Of a stretch of DNA of 64,000 nucleotides, positions 10,842 to 23,018 are shown one piece after another. The notes under the pieces were generated by a model. The model worked only from the letters and a program-made list of their open reading frames with translations, had not been told where the DNA came from and did no database searches. Origin of the DNA: Sistotremastrum niveocremeum HHB9708 (lineage: Eukaryota > Basidiomycota > Agaricomycetes > Sistotremastrales > Sistotremastraceae); assembly GCA_001630475.1 (NCBI GenBank), contig KV419400.1, positions 682,940-746,939 of the forward strand. Reading direction: 5' to 3'. The position numbers were made by a program, and so were the translations under genes. Each line of letters opens with the position of its first letter. Positions within the stretch are counted from its first letter, which is position 1.

Positions 10842-12485
10842 TCAAGAAGTGGGAAGCTTTAAATTCTCTTCGGGGGGATGTCTTGGGCTGAGCAGGCCTT
10901 TCTCAGCTGCAAACTCGGTTGCTCGATTGAACGATGCAGGGTCTGTTGCGGGCACGTGGAATTCGTCGATGATGGGTATCTGCAAGAGGTTCATCCTTGG
11001 AGTCACGACGATCAGAGTATTTGTACGAATCTCCATCCAATCAGCTATGAAACGCTGGTCAGGAGTGGATCATGCGGAGTGGATAGGTAATAGCACCTTT
11101 CTCGAAGGTCAGAGGTTCGCTTGCAATCATAATGATGTTTTCCCGTTTATCACATTTGGACATGCGATAATGACCACCGTCTGCATATTCACTGAACGAG
11201 GTGCCAGATGAAAACCACTTTGCAAAGAAAATTATAACAGGCGCAAGTTTGCAGGACACAGACTACTTACCAAAGAAGCGGCAGCGTCATATTTCGATGA
11301 AATATATCTGGTGGCTACGACTGTTGTGCCGTCGGTTATACAGAAATTCATGAGGCTTGGCTGCCCATATGTCAATTCCAATCAGACTCTTTCTGAACGA
11401 TGTATACACACCTCCGTGATGTCAGCGTCTCGGGCCAGTTTGTTAAAGCAAGCTATCGTATCGAGCATAGCTTTTTTCAATACTTCAGGGGAGAAACGGG
11501 ATGCATTGACGTCTGGCAGCTGAATTCACCGAATAAGGCCCAGTCGCGCAGATAATGAGGAGGGGATGCATACCATAGACAAGTAGAGAGCAAAGGCCCA
11601 TTCCGAATCTGTGACACAGATGAGCTTCAATCGTGGACGTGAGGAGGATTTTACCAGTATTCCCTTGCACAACGGCAAATATTTCGTCGGATAAGAGAGC
11701 TTGGATTTTCCGCTTTATCTTTTGGAATTCAGCAATGCCACCATTGTGCATGAACTGAACAAGCGAAATGAAGTGAAAACACGACTATCAGAGCGAATCC
11801 CCATACCATGAGTGTGTTGTAGATAAATGGATGACAGTTGTCGAGAGAAAGGGATCCGGCGGTGGTGGCTCGAACATGGGCACTGGATCATTATGAGATG
11901 TGCACATCATCCAACAGAGAGATATAGGCCTCTCACAAGACTAGCGGCGACTTGATTTTCTCTGCCAGGCGTGTCAAATTGACATTGTTCCATGCCTGCT
12001 GTGTGTCAGAATAAGCTGAAACATGAAACAGGGGGACGTACAGGAGTGACAGACGTAAAAATGCAAGGCTGTCTTCCTAACTCTTCGTCCGGGACGCAGT
12101 CATACCTGTTGACACGTACATGAGTCGGGAGAGAGGTGGCTTGAGGTTGTAAAGCGGACGAACCACCCTGAACACGTATTAGAAGAGATTAGAAGCCGAA
12201 TAACAACCAAAACAGTCAGACGTACCAACACCAAAACCGTCCCCATTAATAGGTCTCCTCAAGTCGAGTCTCAGACGGGAGTCAAAGGCTTGGTTGATGA
12301 TGGAGTGTGCTGGTCGCGTGAGGAGCTATTTGGTCAAGCAAAGGGGTTAGAATCTGGACATTATGCGCAAATGCTTGCTCACATGCGACAGCTTGACTGG
12401 CTTGGTTCCTGGAATGGCGTGAACAATGGCAAAAATGCATCTTAGGAAATACCACCATACCTTTGTAGATCACGAATCGACACAT
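10842..12485 (-). CDS. DUG3: Dug3-like glutamine amidotransferase (glutathione degradation)
   Basis: Class-II glutamine-amidotransferase-type (Ntn-hydrolase) subunit of the cytosolic glutathione-degrading Dug2/Dug3 complex. The N-terminus MCRFVIYKG places the catalytic Cys at position 2, as required. Other motifs are MHNGGIAEFQKIKRKI (substrate-binding region), EIFAVVQGNTG, a serine/threonine-rich core, IIMIASEPLTFEKG and the terminal IPIIDEFH. Together these follow yeast Dug3 from end to end, with a slightly extended C-terminus (EENLKLPTS). The gene has many short introns, and the exons between 11.75 and 12.4 kb are only partly resolved by eye. The partner Dug2 is not in this window. Confidence 0.88.
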
Positions 12486-12812
12486 GGGGTAAGGACGCGG
12501 CGCAAAGCTCGAGCAAGCTTAATAAGTGGCCAATCTGCCAATTTTATTTCGCCTCAAGAAGCTGAAAGGTGAAGATATCAAAGACAAGAAGGCAAATTAG
12601 GGTTGGGCGGCAGTAACCCATACGCGCTGAGAATGACTGGGCTGCAGTCGAACCGACCGAATTTTGTATCTCGCGTCATTGTCGCGTGCTGGTCCAGGAT
12701 CAAAAGGCATTTTACGTGTCATGATATTCTGCTCCCGAGCTACGTACATGTAACTGCGCTACTTTGTCGGCATTTATCCAGTCCGTTCATCTCGATTAAT
12801 TGATCTCTACAT
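12486..12812. other. Intergenic, no gene seen
   Basis: About 327 bp between the start of DUG3 and the 3' end of the phosphoacetylglucosamine mutase gene. Both lie on the minus strand, so this should hold the DUG3 promoter. I recognised no other feature. Confidence 0.35.
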
Positions 12813-14738
12813 CTACAAATATTCCTTCGGTCGTTTTGACTGGTCACCTTCAAAGTCGTAAACCACCCCCGATAGTCTGGAAGCGAGTTCTGCAAGTCAA
12901 AATCAGTCTGCTTGTATTTTGAGCAGCGCGTTGGATCATTCTCACCATCGACCTGGGGCCGAAGAGTTGCCTCAGCGTAAATGCGCACAACGTCCTCGGT
13001 GCCGCTTGGCCGAACAAATGCTCGGCCCCCGTCATATTTCCTCACCAAAGCATCGATTCGCGCCTGTACTTCTTTGGGTTCTACCAAGCGTCGCTCAGCA
13101 TCCGTGGTGATGAACTTCTGACGACTAGGCACCACCACTTTGACCAAGCGATTAGGAAGATCGGTGTATAACGAATCCCATTCCACGGCGGTAAATGCTC
13201 GATGAGCAAGTACCACTTCTACGAGCAGCATGTCCGATAAGGCATCCCCTACAGTCTGGTTGATCAGCTCGCTCAGAGCAAGCAACTGCTTGATCGCGGT
13301 CTCTTGAGCTGGCGTTGACGGTTCATGCGTCCTAAGTAAGTCCAAAGTCGAAGGCGAAAACAGGACTGTCCCGTGGCCATTTGCTTCGAAGTATACTCCA
13401 ATCGAGAAATGCTCTGCAGCATGATGCAAGTGCTTGACCCCAGTAGGAACACATCTGACAGGTACCCTCTGATTATTCGTCTATCGTTAGTAAGGCCTCA
13501 TGGAAACATTGTGGGTACAGTACCTTCTCGAGGTATCTGGTGGAACTGCCGTTGGCGTATGCAGTCTGTACCACGCCTACTTCTATTTGTTTGTCCAGTC
13601 CCGCGTTTTTGACAAGATCGACAATGAAACTTGACACCAATGCCGCGATCTTGTCGCCATCCAGCATGCCAAAGTTGTTTTCCTCGTCGAGGTAGAAATA
13701 CATCAGGCGATCTGCATCTCCGTCCAAGCTACAGCCTCGCTCGCCTGGCTTCAGAACACCGTGCAAGGAAGGGGGGAGCCGCTGGGTCGTTTTGACATAA
13801 TCCGCGCCGCATCCATTGTTCAGTACGCCGGAAGTCGTCGTAGCAATATTATAGAGTTTTAGTTGTAGTATTGATCCAATATGTTCGTTCAATTTCTGGG
13901 CTGCTATAGCGCCGACTCCGTTGGCACAATCCATTATCAAGGGGGGAGGAGGCTCTTTGTTAACCTGACTAAGGCATTAGAATCACGAAGACGACGAGTA
14001 GATGATATGACTCGCCATGAGCTTCTTGAATGCATTACTCAATTTATCGTAATAACCCTCCTCATTGTCATCTCCATATTCATCACGAGTACCTTTTGTG
14101 TTCACACATCTGACGAGATAGTGCAATATAGGTGTGGTGGTTACTCCTTCGTTACGCCGTTGAGCACCCATGGCACGCAGCCCATCCTCGAGACACTGCA
14201 CAAGAGCGGCACCAGATGGTCGCGTATCTCGTGCATAAAGCACTCTCGAAGGCTTGGAAAGGTCGATCTTGGCGACAGCAACGATGTGACGAAGTTCGTC
14301 TACGAGCTTTGAAGTGGTTGCGGCGTTGGCCAAGGAGGTGGCATAAGTTTCCCAAGAGGTCTCTAGCATCTCTCCACGGGGATCAACGAGCTTGACACCA
14401 TTGTCCTATCGAACAGGGTAAGATAGACACAAGCCCAGATGAGTGACGAGTTTCATACCCCTTCTGGATTGTGAGATGCCGTGACCATGACTCCGATTGT
14501 CTTGCCATCGAATTTTTTGCTTCTCAAAGATGCCAAAAGGCCAACACGAAATAATACAGAGCCAAGGATGTTGCCACTAAGATCAATGAGCACATAGAAG
14601 TCCCTTGATCAGAAAGAAACGCGAGCTCGAAACGTACGTTGTTCGAAAGCCTGCCGTCCCATAACCAAATGTCTTTCCCTCTGGCTTGGGATGAAGATCG
14701 GACAGATGCACGATGGCATCGAGTGGTAAAGACGCCAT
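12813..14738 (-). CDS. PCM1: Phosphoacetylglucosamine mutase
   Basis: Converts GlcNAc-6-phosphate to GlcNAc-1-phosphate in the cytosolic UDP-GlcNAc pathway that feeds chitin, N-glycan and GPI synthesis. The start is [16 protein letters not shown], followed by [12 protein letters not shown]. The phosphoserine loop is [19 protein letters not shown], with TASHNP carrying the catalytic Ser. The metal-binding loop is [13 protein letters not shown], the sugar loop is [15 protein letters not shown], and the C-terminal phosphate loop is [17 protein letters not shown]. The last exon ends SKRPKEYL. All catalytic landmarks are present and the length is normal. Introns are short. The start codon lies 160 bp from that of the divergent SEC17 gene. 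Confidence 0.95.
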
Positions 14739-14898
14739 TATATCGAAATTACAGAAAGAGAGAAGGGCGTTGTGGTTGCGATGAAGAACTATGGCCTAAC
14801 CGTTGTTGAGCCACTAGCACAGGTTCGGCTAGACACCGCCGCGCTGATGTGACGCAGTTATACCCTTACGACTATCATCTTGCCCAGATCATCTCTGC

Positions 14899-15927
14899 AT
14901 GGCACCTCAATCTGCGGCTCAAAGTCTTCTCAACAAAGCCGAGAAGAAATTCAATTCCTCTACAGGCTGGTTCTCGTCTGCATCTACCAAATACGAAGAA
15001 GCCGGAGATCTGTATCAGCAGGCCGCGAACGCCTTCAAACTCGAGAAACTCTTCCGAGAGTCTGGTGATTGCTTTTCCAAGGAGGCTGAATGCAGAGAAC
15101 GAGGCAACGAGACCAATGACGCTGCCAATGCTTGGTGGAATGCTGCCAAAGCTTACAAGCAGGGTTACCCGGATCGTCCGTATCACCCTACCTCAGTCGA
15201 ATGTCTATTCTGATCTTTCGCAGTGGCCGTGCAGGCTTTAGGGCAGACTATCGTCCATTTGACTAAGAGTGGACGGTTCCGACAAGCTGCGGATAGGGAG
15301 AAAGAGATAGCCCAGATTTATCTCAAGGAGGCCAATGACGTTGCTAAGGCCTGTGAGAGCTTTGAAAGGGCGGGCGAGTGGTATGCTCAGGAAGACGCAC
15401 AAGCGTGAGTCGCCGACGTCATTCTATACTTCGCTGGTCTGTCTCATGCCCAACACGCAGTACTGCCAATTCTTGTTTCAAAGATGCAGCCGATCTACAT
15501 GCGGATCTTGACCAATTTCCTCAAGCTATCGCGCGTTACGAACAGGTCGCAGATGCATCGCTCTCTTCAGCCTTAACACGCTATAGCGTCAAAGAATACT
15601 GGCTTCGATCGGGATTGTGCGCACTAGCTATGCGAGTGAGAGTCCAATTTTCTCTTTTTTCTCTGATATCTGGCTCAAGTGGCATTGTAGGATGTTGTTA
15701 CTGCCAAGCGTAATATGGCTCGCTATGGTCAGCTGGACACCACGTTCCCTTCAACCCGTGAAGCCAAATTCGTCATGGCACTCGTTGAAGCAATTGAGGC
15801 CGGTGACTTGCAACAATTTAGCACAGTAGTCGGGGAGTACGATCAAGTCACAAAACTCGACAATTGGAAGACGAGCATTCTCTTGAAGATCAAGAGGACC
15901 CTGGACGAGGAGCCAGATCTTCGTTAG
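14899..15927 (+). CDS. SEC17: Alpha-SNAP (Sec17)
   Basis: Cytosolic adaptor that binds SNARE complexes and recruits the ATPase NSF/Sec18 to take them apart after membrane fusion. The protein starts MAPQSAAQSLLNKAEKK. Helical TPR-like repeats follow: WFSSASTKYEEAGDLYQQAA, FKLEKLFRESGDCFSKEAEC, ANDVAKACESFERAGEWYAQ, DLDQFPQAIARYEQVADASL and ARYGQLDTTFPSTREAKFVM. The C-terminus is LLKIKRTLDEEPDLR. Conserved C-terminal leucines important for NSF stimulation are retained. Three or four introns of about 50 nt separate five exons; the second exon begins AVQALGQTI after a 45-nt intron. Length (about 290 residues) matches the family. Confidence 0.96.
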
Positions 15928-16175
15928 GTTTTTGGGCTTGGGAGTTCAGTTCGTTTGAATATCGAGTCTTTAGCGCACATTCTGTTTGACGAGAAGTCGA
16001 GATCGTTCGCTATGCTGTTTGGTAGAATATCATCAATATGTACATTCGCGTCTCCATCTGAGATAAATATGGTTCCGGCGACCACGAACACGTCAACAGG
16101 CGCCCGTCAAAAGCCTAAAGCTCACCGCGACATTCTGAACATTTCGACTTCGCGCTTGTGCTCCGAGTCCATGCA

Positions 16176-17235
16176 ATGCCTGAGGCAGCCTTCATAATTC
16201 TCTCCTTTGTGCACCGACTGTATTCATTATATTTATTCTGGCGTCACCTTCTCTGGCAAAGTCGTCCAAAGCCTCTGCTGACCAGACGCGCGAAACATCC
16301 AAACCGCCTGGCTGTTATTTTAATACCTGATCCGTCGAGGACTACGCAAGAAAATGAGACATGTTTTCTCAGAAACGCTCGCAACATTATGAGATGGAGC
16401 ATCTCGGCTGGCATTGAGCGACTGAGCCTGTACGATCAGGGTGGTGAGCATTATCCTTGACTTGCCAACGAGTTCGAGATGGCTAATGTATGACGACTAG
16501 GCCTATTGCAGAGCCTTTCCGCTGAACTTCAGTCTGAGTTGACGAGTGACACCGAGCCCATGCCTGAAAAAGAAGTGTCTAATCCACATTCTTTGACCTT
16601 CAAAAACACATCATTTCCTCTAACCCCGCCTCCTTCGGATTCGTCTGGTTCAAGACCGAGATCCCCACAATTATTTGCAGAAGAACATATCGGGGTGATG
16701 ACCTTCCATCTGGGCGCATCAAGCGGCGACCTTGTAGAGTGCAATAAAGCAGCTGGTGGTCAAACCGCGGGCTTGTTTGGTACGCTGAAGGTTCTTTCGT
16801 CAGGATTTCCTCTGAGTCTTAACTCGGGTTCCCTACAGAACGCGGACTCATACTGGATATCCTTGCCCGAGACTCCTCAAAGCCGGCTTTTGTGTCCACG
16901 GCGCGGTCTTTGATTTCCCAACAACGGCATTTAATGGGTTCATCAAAGACTGCCCCAGCGGAACTCCCTGATTTTTGCCTTTCCATTCAGAGTTTAGATT
17001 CCATAATGACCGGTGACTCCGTTTCACCGTTTGATGCAGATCTGTTGCTAACCAACGATGGTCAGGAGAAGCAGGCTTCCCTTCTCCAGATCTTCTACTT
17101 GTGCACAACACTGCACGTTCCTCACATGATGAACCACTTGCATTGCATGGATTTCCGCCGTGGCAGATTCGCCTAACTGAGTTGCAGTACGTATTCTCCA
17201 CACAGTTGGTCCGTTCAGAACGTAACAAGATGTAA
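16176..17235 (+). CDS. NUS1: Nus1-like subunit of cis-prenyltransferase (dehydrodolichyl diphosphate synthase)
   Basis: Non-catalytic ER-membrane subunit of the enzyme that makes the polyprenol for dolichol. An N-terminal hydrophobic segment (FIILSFVHRLYSLYLFW) fits the membrane anchor. Then come HPNRLAVILIPDPS, NIMRWSISAGIERLSLYDQGG and a Ser/Pro-rich spacer (about residues 105-150). Near the C-terminus are PDLLLVHNTARSSH and the diagnostic GFPPWQIRLTELQY, followed by VFSTQLVRSERNKM. Three introns are needed. The second joins LF to ERGLILDILARD. The third ends in a tandem acceptor (AGCAG), so two isoforms differing by one codon are possible. The short downstream tail after WQIRLTELQY differs from yeast. 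The catalytic partner (Rer2/Srt1) is not in the window. Confidence 0.88.
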
Positions 17236-17608
17236 TGATGTAGTCATAACACCTTCTATCATCCTTGGGACAGGATATTTCCTTGGACTAAAAAGCAGAA
17301 AGGGGGACGGGATATTACGGAGGCTGATTTATGTCGAGCGCTGGACAGCTATGCATCTGCCGAAATGAGATTAGGGAAATAGGTTTTCCTGGCCCTCATC
17401 CATGTACTTGTTGTCATCTTTCCCATAATCGATACACGGACGCGGAATGTTGTGATCACCGCTGGTGGCGCTTGAATTGATGCTCCAACGACGTGATGGA
17501 GACTGCTAGTTTCAGAACTGTTCGGCGTCGGGCTTCTCCGAGTCAACGACATAATGCCGCCATATATAATGGAGTCATCCAACCAAGCAAGAGCTACACA
17601 TTCAAACG
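17236..17608. other. Intergenic, no gene seen
   Basis: About 373 bp between two plus-strand genes. It contains no credible open frame and presumably includes the NUS1 3' end and the promoter of the DUF2235 gene. Confidence 0.35.
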
Positions 17609-19822
17609 ATGAGGTCTGACACAGAGTTTCTCTCTACTGCTCCTCTAGGTTCTCCCAAAGAGAGCGACCCTCCGCCTCTGGAAGCAAGACGAAGCGCTAC
17701 GCTCCCTGTTGACGCTGTCGAACAAACAGGCGCGCCCAAAACCACCTCGTACAAGCGGATTATTGTCTGCTGCGACGGAACATGGCAGGATGGCATTGTC
17801 AAAAAACATCGGTAAGAAGGGTCCCCTATTTCAGCGGCGGGTGGTATACCTATCTTGTTCGTTTGCAGATGGCAATATTCAAACGTGCTCAAACTCGCAA
17901 GGTGTTTGAATCACGAAGACACACGACCGTGCGGTCTAGTTTTTAAACCATCGGCTCCTGACGTTTATAATGGTGATCCAGTGACCCCCCCATTCCTCAA
18001 ATCGTGTTCTATCAATCGGGAGTGGGGACGGAAACAAACACCGCCGCTACTTGGCTTGAGGGCGCGACGGGCGAGACTCTGGGAGACAAAGTACAGGATG
18101 CGTATGCGTTTATCTCCCAGTGAGTTGATTCCCTCAAGACCAGGGTCTCTTGGTGTCTGATTTGGATTAGAAATTTCCAGCCTGGTGATGAAGTAGGTCG
18201 TCTTTGTACTCCTTCACGCAGGGTTCTCAAGTTACGGATAGGTTTTCTGCTTTGGTTTTTCACGGGTTGGTCTACATCACCTCGAACTCAAATTCATGCC
18301 AATTCGTACACATTAGGGCGCATACACGGCTAGAATGGTCGCAGCGTTCGTTGTGAGTGCTGTCGATATTCTAATAGAAATTAGCCGCTGAAGCCGACAT
18401 TTTATCAGGGTGAAATCGGAATCTTGGACAAATCTCAGATGGACCACTTTGCTGACATTTTTGTCGCGTTCCAAAAACGGGGCAAGACTGATGACCCACA
18501 AGGTGAGTTATATGCCAATGCTGCAGAGATGACAGCATTAAATTTCACTCAGTCAAGGCTGAATGCCAAAAGATCCTAGCACCTTTCAACGCTGGAAACT
18601 CCAAAGGGATCGTGAGAGCCAATGCTGCGGGGAGATTATTTTCGTTAAAGTAACTATTCTCACAAGGGCTCCTAGCTCAGGGACTGACACGCTTATTAGA
18701 TGTGTTGGCGTCTTCGACACCGTAGGAGCCCTGGGCCTCCCAAAAGAACTTACAATGATGACTGCTCAATCGATTTTCGGATTTAACGACACTTTACTTG
18801 GTCCTCATATTGAACGGGCCCTGCATGCTCTGGCTTTGAATGAAACGAGGGCTGATTTCGTTCGTATTACCTACTTAAGCCGTGCGCGTTCAATTAACCT
18901 TGTTTCAGAATTGCACCAAATTCCAGCAGACTCCTGAAGGGCAATCGAAGGGTCAAATTTTGCGACAGTGTTGGTTTGCAGGTGAGTCTGAAAAGGATAT
19001 CTGTATTCAATGTCTGACCGAGCTCAAAGGCAGCCACTCTGATGTGAGTTATAGGGACTATGCTTCAAAGAGCTGTCTCTCAATCAGTATAGATTGGCGG
19101 CGGTTGGGAATATCATGATCTTTCTGATGTGACTCTTAGTTGGATGGCGGTATGTTGCCAAATTTGCACTCGTATCCGCGGTTATTTGATTCTCGTGTTC
19201 AATGATAGGCAAATATCGATGACATTCTTTCTCTCGACCTCGAGTACTTGAACACGTTGTTTAATCCCAATTCGCCATGGGGCGCACAACTGCCCCATAA
19301 GTATGTCACTCATTTCGGTCTCGACAACCATGTTAAGTTGACAAAATTAGCCCTAAGACTGGAGTCTTCACGCTCGCTGAGACCCTGAATCGTGAACTTC
19401 CTAAACCAAACGACCTGATTACCCACGAGACCATTCATCCGTCTGTGCGACGACAGAAAGTTATGATCCCAGCCGTCGAACAACTTCTGAAGGATCATCC
19501 TGAAATTGAATGGAAGCTCTTGCCATTCGAGGAGGCTGTGGAAAAAACGTGGCCCTTTATTCCTGGTCGAAATGTTCCTGCGGGCCAGGAAGCTACGGAC
19601 GAAGTTGAAGCCCAGACGTCCGAAGAAAAGACTCTCAAATCGATGGCAAAAACGGCATTGGAGCCTGTCCATAAAACTACTACACTCCACGAAGAGGGCG
19701 GAAGGTATTTCAACATCCATTATCTGACAATACTAATTGCTGAATGGGGTCTCAGACCGGTCAATGTGAGGTCCACAAGCGGCTCTTGGTTGAGAGCCCT
19801 GCTGGGACGCACAGGGAAATGA
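17609..19822 (+). CDS. DUF2235 alpha/beta-hydrolase (Tle1-related)
   Basis: Predicted serine hydrolase of the DUF2235 family, which shares its fold with bacterial Tle1 phospholipase effectors. In fungi the substrate is generally unknown. The protein begins with a variable leader, then YKRIIVCCDGTWQDG (the family opening), IVFYQSGVGTETN with GATGETLGDKVQDAYAFI, and the nucleophile elbow CFGFSRGAYTARMVA (Ser in G-F-S-R-G; the motif is split by an intron ending at about 18315). CVGVFDTVGALGLP, WFAG, then SHSDIGGGWE (acid/His region) and FTLAETLNRELPKP follow. About ten short introns are present. The end at 19822 assumes the terminal GSWLRALLGRTGK exon is used. No signal peptide or membrane helix was seen. 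Confidence 0.82.
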
Positions 19823-19836
19823 TTGTCGGGTGGGCA

Positions 19837-20143
19837 ATGGGTTTTCCTAGTATTCATTGTTGTCTCGATTATTAGTAGGAATAGATATCGAAATAGGCAC
19901 TAATAGACTGCGGCTTCAATTTGGGATCTTTTTGCCCTTAATGTCGGACAAGCTGCCCATGTTGCCACCGTTTTCCGAAACGTGTTCACAAGAGTCGTCT
20001 GGCGGAGTCCGAACGTTCCGCAAACGATGATCAATTACTATGAGTCTCAGCTCAGGCTTGCTCCTCCTCGACGTCAGTCGTCCAAAGCAGCGCACAATTC
20101 GTTGACTGATCTTCGCTACATTTCTGTCCAGCCTACACCTTGA
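19837..20143 (+). CDS. Possible small gene, unknown function
   Basis: An exon without its own ATG (19907-20143) reads through about 78 codons with a coding look (DLFALNVGQAAHVATVFRN, then RRQSSKAAHNSLTDLRY) and ends at TGA. A 57-nt intron (CACTAATAG acceptor) joins it in frame to a four-codon first exon starting ATG at 19837 (MGFP). It cannot be joined to the preceding DUF2235 gene in frame as I modelled that gene. The protein of about 80 residues has one mildly hydrophobic stretch and a basic second half. I do not recognise a family. It might instead be an alternative last exon of the DUF2235 gene. Confidence 0.35.
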
Positions 20144-20282
20144 AGAATATCGTCATTTCTTTGTCTTACACTCCTTAAACCTCATTGCAACAAAACCCAC
20201 CCATTACGCCTTTCACTATAGTGCCATCCCTTCTGGCCTTAGTGCATTTGCGCCAAACGTTTCTCTATCACTACAACGGAAT

Positions 20283-22758
20283 ATGACACACGCAATTCAG
20301 CCAGAATCACTTCCATTGTCGGTTTTGCCACCTGGAACCTCGGACACGTCGAATGAACGAGGGTCGAGGTCTCCCATAAGGTCGCCTGTTACAGGGTTCG
20401 ACGGATTTGGCCAACATAACGACTCTGAGCAAGACATTTTCCGTGGAGAGCCTCCTAGCCCTCGAATCCCTGATAGACCGACGTCACCATCTACGTCTAC
20501 GTCGTCGTCGTCCACGAACCAGAGCTGGATTGGTCGGAGACGTCCCATAGCTGCTCTCGTTGAACAAGCTATTTCTCGATGGGCTAGGGGTCATGGTTCT
20601 TCATCTTCATCTTCCTCCTCTTCCTCATCGTCGTCCTCTGGCGATTCTATAAAAACAAGAAGCCACGTTCATCATCATCATCGACCCCGTTCTTTCATTC
20701 GCTCTCGGTCTCACCGTCGGCGATCTGGTGCTGACGCAGATGCCGACCACTCTGAGCGTGCCATTCTCGCGCGCAGAAGAGCTCTGGCACAGTCTCAGAC
20801 CGTACCGCGAGAATTCTGCCTTTTCCTTCCTCCTCCTCTTTCTCCCGTCCCCCCGCCACTCCAACCATCAGTTGCACAGAACATGCAATATCAACAACAA
20901 CGGTTCTTGAGGACCGAGAGTTTGGAGCTATCGCTGGCTCAGCTTGATACGGCATTGAAAAAGAACGCCAGGCTTCGAAAGGTCGAGAGACGAGGTGGTC
21001 TTTCCGGTACCCAAACCCCCGTGAAATCCCGCAATGGCCCACAACGACCAGAGCCCGGCGGAAATCTGTCGACCAATTCATCTTCCACGCCAGCTACTGG
21101 AAATGCTATGATGTCACCAACAGTCAACGGCAAAGGAAAACATAAAGAAGTGAATCACCCAGGCGAGCCTGGGACCACCGGGCCAACTTTTGGTCAGGGA
21201 CATGCATGGTGGTTGGACGTCGCTTCTCCAACATGGACCGATATGCGTAGTATTGGGCAATCGCTGCATTTACACCCATTGACTCTTGAGGATATCCTAC
21301 ATCAAGAACCTCGGGAAAAGTTGGATCATTTTCCAAATCTTGGCTACTACCTCGTCGTATTCCGTGCGATACGAACACCGAATCCGGTTCCACATGACGC
21401 TGAGCCGTCCTCTTCCAATGATTCAGACCGCACCCTGGTGGGAGGTGATTCAGATACTGCAACCAGCGCAGCGCGGGTTCCCACTGTGGATGCCGTGAAT
21501 GTTTATCTCGTAGTTTTTAAAGAAGGGATCGTTTCGGTCAGTCCTTTCTGATTTCCCACGCGTCAGTCTTCGTTGATCTGATTCCTCCTTTGATCCATCA
21601 GTTCCATTTCGGCGACATATCCGAGCATGCTGAGAGAGTACGCTCAAGAGTGCTACAACTGGAAAGTACCATGAGAATGTCTTCAGGTATGTGTATATAC
21701 ACTTGTTGTGAGATGACGTGGTCTTATAGCGTTTAGATTGGATTGCTCATGGGATTCTTGATTCCATTGTTGATTCATTTTTTCCTTTACTCAAATCCAT
21801 TGAGTTGGAGACCGAGGTTCTCGACGGTCTCGTCCATGGGTTCATAGATGCGGCCCCTAAAGATGCACTTCACTTGGATATCAAGGTCTCTGAGCGACGC
21901 CGGGACCGGATCAGTAATGAAGAGGAGAAGGGTCACGACGACGCTCTAGTAGGCGCCATAAATGAAAAACAACAAAGAAGACCGATTCGGAGATTGGGCC
22001 CTTCCCAACTGCAGGGCATATACTCGGAGTTGAGGCGTTTCGTTCTCTGGGTTTTACCTCTACCTGCTTCAAAGACGAGCGATGGCTCAGCCCCCAACAC
22101 GGGCAGCATTCTTCAGCGAATGACGCACACGAGGATCTTGGTCACTTCACTAGGAAGAGTTCTTGCGCCGAAATCAGAGGTCATACGACAGTTGCGCAAA
22201 CGGGCATTGACTGGTGAAAGCAGCTTGTCTCGGTCGAGCGATAGTGGCGAAATCGCAATGTATATGGGTGACATTCAAGGTAAAGGGGGCTTTTCTCAAA
22301 CACATGGACCTTGACTGAGAAATCTTTGTTGGGCGCCAGATCACATCATTACTCTTCAGCAGTCTCTGGATCATTATGAGCGGATATTGTCCAGCGCTCA
22401 CCCAGCGTATCTATCGCATCTGAGATTATCGTCGTCTGGGGCGAGAAGTGGAATGGATAAATCGTTATTCTTTTTGACTGCAGTGACGATGATCGTGCTC
22501 TGCATGCAGGTTTTGACCGGTAGGCCCCATGTCACCCTCTTTATCTATGCGCCCCTGATCTGTCGGCTAGGTGTGTTCTCGATCAATGTGGTGGTCCCGC
22601 ACAACGGCCCATGGGATGACCGAACTGCGCCTGCGAAGAAAGTTGTGTTCGGCCTTGTTGTGCTTGCGAATGCGGTGGTGGCGACGGCAGTCATTGGGAT
22701 GATACGCTGGTGGTGGGTCAGAGCCAAGGCCAAGTACGCTCGTAGGAAGAGAATTTAG
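20283..22758 (+). CDS. CorA-family metal transporter (Alr/Mnr2-like) with variant GMN motif
   Basis: Putative Mg2+ (or related cation) channel of the CorA/MIT superfamily. The first about 300 residues are low complexity: a serine run at about 20600-20640, histidine and arginine clusters and Pro/Ser stretches, likely a disordered cytosolic tail. The CorA domain starts at HAWWLDVASPTWTDMRSIGQ, continues with LHPLTLEDILHQEPREKLDHF and YLVVFRAIR, then a helical arm (DWIAHGILDSIVDSFFPLL), and ends in two transmembrane helices (SLFFLTAVTMIVLCMQVLTG and FGLVVLANAVVATAVIGMI). A 51-nt intron joins VLTG to VFSINVVVPHN. The pore signature GMN therefore reads SIN here. The C-terminus is basic (KAKYARRKRI). 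Domain order is normal; ion selectivity is uncertain because of the motif change. Confidence 0.85.
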
Positions 22759-23018
22759 AGCTTGAGACCAACGACGATCGAGACGGAGATACGCGGTCAG
22801 AACGAGGCCCTCATATCCGCGCCGGTGTCTATTCGAGAAGCGTCAGCCGTTGCCGACCCTGTGGCTTCATCCAATGAGCCGACGACCACGCGATGCTATA
22901 TCTCCAATTATTAACCTATATTATTGCACTCGTATAGTTTCGTACCCACTCCTCACCACCGCCGCGCTCGTCGTCCAGTCTACCCCGTCTATGGTGTAGG
23001 ACGTGCGCAAGGACAACC

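Noticed and set aside
12640-12660. tRNA-like string (GTCGAACCG) on the minus strand
   Set aside because: The flanking bases do not form a T-arm stem and no A-box lies at the right distance.
20625-21081. Minus-strand open frames opposite the Ser-rich N-terminus of the CorA-like gene
   Set aside because: They are shadows of low-complexity TCN/TCG repeats and have no domain.
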